Origin: an uncultured Lachnospiraceae bacterium
Lineage (GTDB): Bacteria; Bacillota; Clostridia; Lachnospirales; Lachnospiraceae
Reading direction: 5' to 3'
Assembly: GCA_934359535.1 (NCBI GenBank)
Contig: CAKRLN010000004.1
Coordinates: 1 to 23,234, forward strand
Length of the DNA: 23,234 nucleotides
This document shows, one piece after another, positions 22,814 to 23,234 of this stretch. The position numbers and the translations under genes are program-made. The notes beneath the pieces are model-generated. The model saw nothing but the letters and a program-made list of their open reading frames with translations, ran no database searches and had not been told where the DNA came from. How positions within the stretch are numbered: position 1 is the stretch's first letter; each line of letters opens with the position of its first letter.

Positions 22814-22855
22814 TTCTAGTTCTCCATTTGTTCTTCGTTTTTACACTACTTCCCT

Positions 22856-22884
22856 AATATACCATAACTTAGGAAATTCTACAA
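22856..22884 (-). promoter_or_regulatory. Probable promoter of the coiled-coil protein gene
   Basis: Minus-strand extended -10 TGG-TATATT (-10 at 22856-22861) with a weak -35 TTGTAG (22879-22884) at 17 bp. Confidence 0.55.
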
Positions 22885-23055
22885 CCTTAACTACTTTTGT
22901 CGATTTTACTCCAATTTACACATGCTTTCTTCCACAGATGGTACTCTTGGAGAATGGATATCATAAACACTCTGAGCAACCTCTGTCTCCTTACCTTGTT
23001 TGTGGTCGAAAGACTGTCTAATTTTCACAATTTTTCTATTTTTTGTCTTATTTTG
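22885..23055. other. Gene-free stretch between divergent genes
   Basis: The interval 22814-23116 holds the two divergent promoters at its ends. In the middle I see no RNA gene, repeat or credible coding region; a 64-codon plus-strand frame has no ribosome binding site and no recognisable protein. Confidence 0.6.
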
Positions 23056-23083
23056 TTGATTTCTTATGACACTTTGCTAAAAT
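23056..23083 (+). promoter_or_regulatory. Promoter of the lipoprotein gene at the right edge
   Basis: TTGATT (23056-23061), 16-bp spacer, and an extended -10 TGC-TAAAAT (-10 at 23078-23083), about 34 nt before the start codon. Confidence 0.65.
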
Positions 23084-23098
23084 ATTCTTAATACATAC

Positions 23099-23113
23099 GT
23101 GTAGGAGGTACAC
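23099..23113 (+). promoter_or_regulatory. Ribosome binding site in a small hairpin loop
   Basis: GTGTA and TACAC flank GGAGG, so the Shine-Dalgarno sequence would lie in the loop of a 5-bp hairpin, or of a small palindromic protein site. The ATG follows at 23117. Confidence 0.35.
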
Positions 23114-23116
23114 AGA

Positions 23117-23234
23117 ATGAGGCCAAAGGTAATTCGTAACTGTACCGCATTTCTCTTGATAGCTGCGGTATTGACCGGCTGCGCAAGCAGTTCACCCCAG
23201 ACACCCGATGACTATGCTACCAATGAAGGCTATA
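23117..23234 (+). CDS. Lipoprotein, N-terminal part only
   Basis: Only the first 39 residues are inside the window. A short basic start (MRPKVIRN) leads into a hydrophobic stretch and the lipobox LTGC with the modified cysteine at residue 22, followed by a Ser/Pro/Asp-rich linker (ASSSPQTPDDYATNEGY). It is therefore an exported lipoprotein; its mature domain and role are outside the window. AGGAGG lies 8 nt before the ATG. Confidence 0.85.
   Translation, partial: MRPKVIRNCTAFLLIAAVLTGCASSSPQTPDDYATNEGY

Noticed and set aside
22897..23091. Plus-strand 64-codon hydrophobic frame before the lipoprotein gene
   Set aside because: No ribosome binding site, and it covers the promoter of the downstream gene; hydrophobic content follows from T-rich DNA.
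1..23234. CRISPR arrays, prophage genes, tandem repeats
   Set aside because: No regularly spaced repeats, cas genes, phage structural genes or integrases were found on either strand.

Overview
The window looks like chromosomal DNA of a spore-forming, low-to-moderate GC Firmicute of the class Clostridia, most probably a Lachnospiraceae-type gut bacterium. Reasons: spmA/spmB spore maturation genes; a RicT (YaaT), HolB, YaaR, RsmI gene order like the Bacillus subtilis yaaO-yabC region; a DUF951 protein; consensus sigma-A promoters; strong AGGAGG ribosome binding sites; tRNA genes without an encoded CCA. Most genes lie on the minus strand. No species can be named from the sequence alone.

Layout, left to right. 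(1) 1-1073: a promoter and structured leader that run off the left edge on the minus strand (possibly an rpsF leader), DUF951 and a Sir2 deacylase. (2) 1231-1389: a self-contained initiator tRNA-Met unit with a perfect consensus promoter and its own terminator. (3) 1399-5743: a tightly packed six-gene minus-strand operon with one ABC-2/bacitracin-type ATPase, three membrane permease-like subunits and two membrane-anchored extracellular proteins, one at each end. It looks like a peptide export or immunity system without a recognisable peptide or regulator. (4) 6023-6693: a badly decayed IS4-family transposase. (5) 6694-7802: spmB and spmA. (6) 8007-9794: a plus-strand DUF885 zinc-peptidase-like lipoprotein. 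(7) 9797-17602: a nine-gene minus-strand cluster. In transcription order it holds an AbiEi-like antitoxin homologue, an unrecognised partner, an Orn/Lys/Arg decarboxylase, a guanylate-kinase-like protein, YaaR, HolB, RicT, a TrmN6-like methyltransferase and RsmI. A strong promoter at 17649-17677 precedes it. Its best terminator lies inside the coding sequence of the convergent DUF885 gene. (8) 17734-19143: a DacA/DacF-type D-Ala-D-Ala carboxypeptidase with its own promoter and terminator. (9) 19321-19962: trmB. (10) tRNA-Lys(CTT), minus strand. (11) 20326-21546: pepT. (12) 21698-22813: a two-TM coiled-coil protein with a FliM/FliN-like C-terminal peptide. (13) 23117 to the edge: the start of a lipoprotein.

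The housekeeping core (holB, ricT, trmN6, rsmI, trmB, tRNAs, pepT, dac) covers DNA replication, RNA maturation and modification, peptide use and cell wall trimming. The accessory parts are the ABC operon, the IS remnant and the AbiEi-like pair. The two points most worth attention are the AbiEi-like gene with a non-standard partner at the head of an operon carrying the essential holB gene, and the guanylate-kinase-like protein that occupies the slot held by tmk in Bacillus.
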